Position numbers and translations under genes: made by a program. Positions 5,292 to 5,486 of a stretch of 5,486 bases of DNA are shown here, piece by piece. Under the pieces are notes generated by a model. That model made no database searches and was not told where the DNA came from. It saw only the letters and a list, made by a program, of their open reading frames with translations. Within the stretch, counting starts at the first letter, position 1; each line of letters starts with the position of its first letter. Source of the DNA: Burkholderiaceae bacterium (GTDB lineage Bacteria; Pseudomonadota; Gammaproteobacteria; Burkholderiales; Burkholderiaceae); the NCBI GenBank assembly GCA_947457745.1, contig CANGWT010000122.1, positions 1-5,486 of the forward strand, written 5' to 3'.

Positions 5292-5486
5292 ATGACTAAT
5301 CTGGCTACCGCGCAGCAGCTTGCGCCGTCCAACTTACAACTGCCGGTTTCGGCCTATTTTGACGTTGATCTCTATCAGCGTGAGATTGAACTGCTTTTTA
5401 AGCAGGGCCCAGGCTATGTTGGTCACGAACTCATGGTTCCCGAGATTGGTTCTTACCAAACTTTGATATCCGAGAATGAAGGCCGC
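5292..5486 (+). CDS. Rieske-type ring-hydroxylating oxygenase alpha-subunit-like protein (5' part only)
   Basis: The ATG at 5292 opens a frame of 65 codons that runs off the window, beginning MTNLATAQQLAPSNLQLPVS and containing YFDVDLYQREIELLFKQGPGYVGHELMVPEIGSY (about 21-54). The pattern, an aromatic/acidic start (SAYFD), a helix ending in LFKQGP, then YVGHELMVPEIGSYQTL leading into a beta-barrel, is that of the segment before the Rieske [2Fe-2S] domain in ring-hydroxylating oxygenase alpha subunits. A homologue divergent from xseB-ispA-dxs is what I recall from Ralstonia and Burkholderia. The Cys-X-His and Cys-X2-His cluster ligands and the iron site lie beyond the window, so catalytic competence and substrate are unknown. 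GGGGAG lies only 1 nt from the ATG, too close for normal use; the GGGG at 5280-5283, 8 nt away, is a better-placed but imperfect ribosome site. An in-frame GTG at 5283 is less likely as start. Confidence 0.75.
   Translation, partial: MTNLATAQQLAPSNLQLPVSAYFDVDLYQREIELLFKQGPGYVGHELMVPEIGSYQTLISENEGR

Overview
The window is a piece of ordinary chromosome from a betaproteobacterium. The best fit is family Burkholderiaceae, and the moderate GC content together with the protein sequences points towards Polynucleobacter or a close relative. This rests on the beta-type S21 N-terminus, the divergent rpsU/tsaD pair, and the gene order Rieske oxygenase <-> xseB-ispA-dxs-folE2, which I recall from Burkholderiales such as Ralstonia and Burkholderia. 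The genus-level call is an inference from memory, not from a search.

Layout. Bases 1-44 are the first codons of rpsU (ribosomal protein S21) on the minus strand. A 76-bp divergent intergenic region (45-120) separates it from tsaD (121-1194, plus), the tRNA t6A synthesis enzyme. tsaD converges on folE2 with only 2 bp between their stop codons. From 5129 down to 1197 the minus strand carries four closely spaced genes that look like one operon, in transcription order xseB, ispA, dxs, folE2, with gaps of 22, 16 and 25 bp. A 162-bp divergent region (5130-5291) lies between xseB and a rightward gene starting at 5292. Only the first 65 codons of that gene are present, and it resembles a Rieske-type ring-hydroxylating oxygenase alpha subunit.

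Function. Dxs makes 1-deoxy-D-xylulose 5-phosphate, the entry metabolite of the MEP isoprenoid pathway and also a precursor of thiamine and pyridoxal phosphate. IspA makes the C15 prenyl diphosphate used for quinones and undecaprenyl carriers. FolE2 opens tetrahydrofolate synthesis. XseB is the small subunit of exonuclease VII. The operon is therefore a housekeeping cofactor/isoprenoid unit with a DNA repair gene at its head.

I see no mobile element, CRISPR array, tRNA or rRNA, toxin-antitoxin or defence gene, and no convincing new multi-gene system. The parts most worth a second look are the structured leader and promoter of the Rieske gene (a tandem AGATGGG repeat beside a perfect TATAAT, a bulged 11-bp hairpin and a cUUCGg hairpin), an abrupt codon-use change inside tsaD, and a GDS variant of the Dxs thiamine-diphosphate motif.
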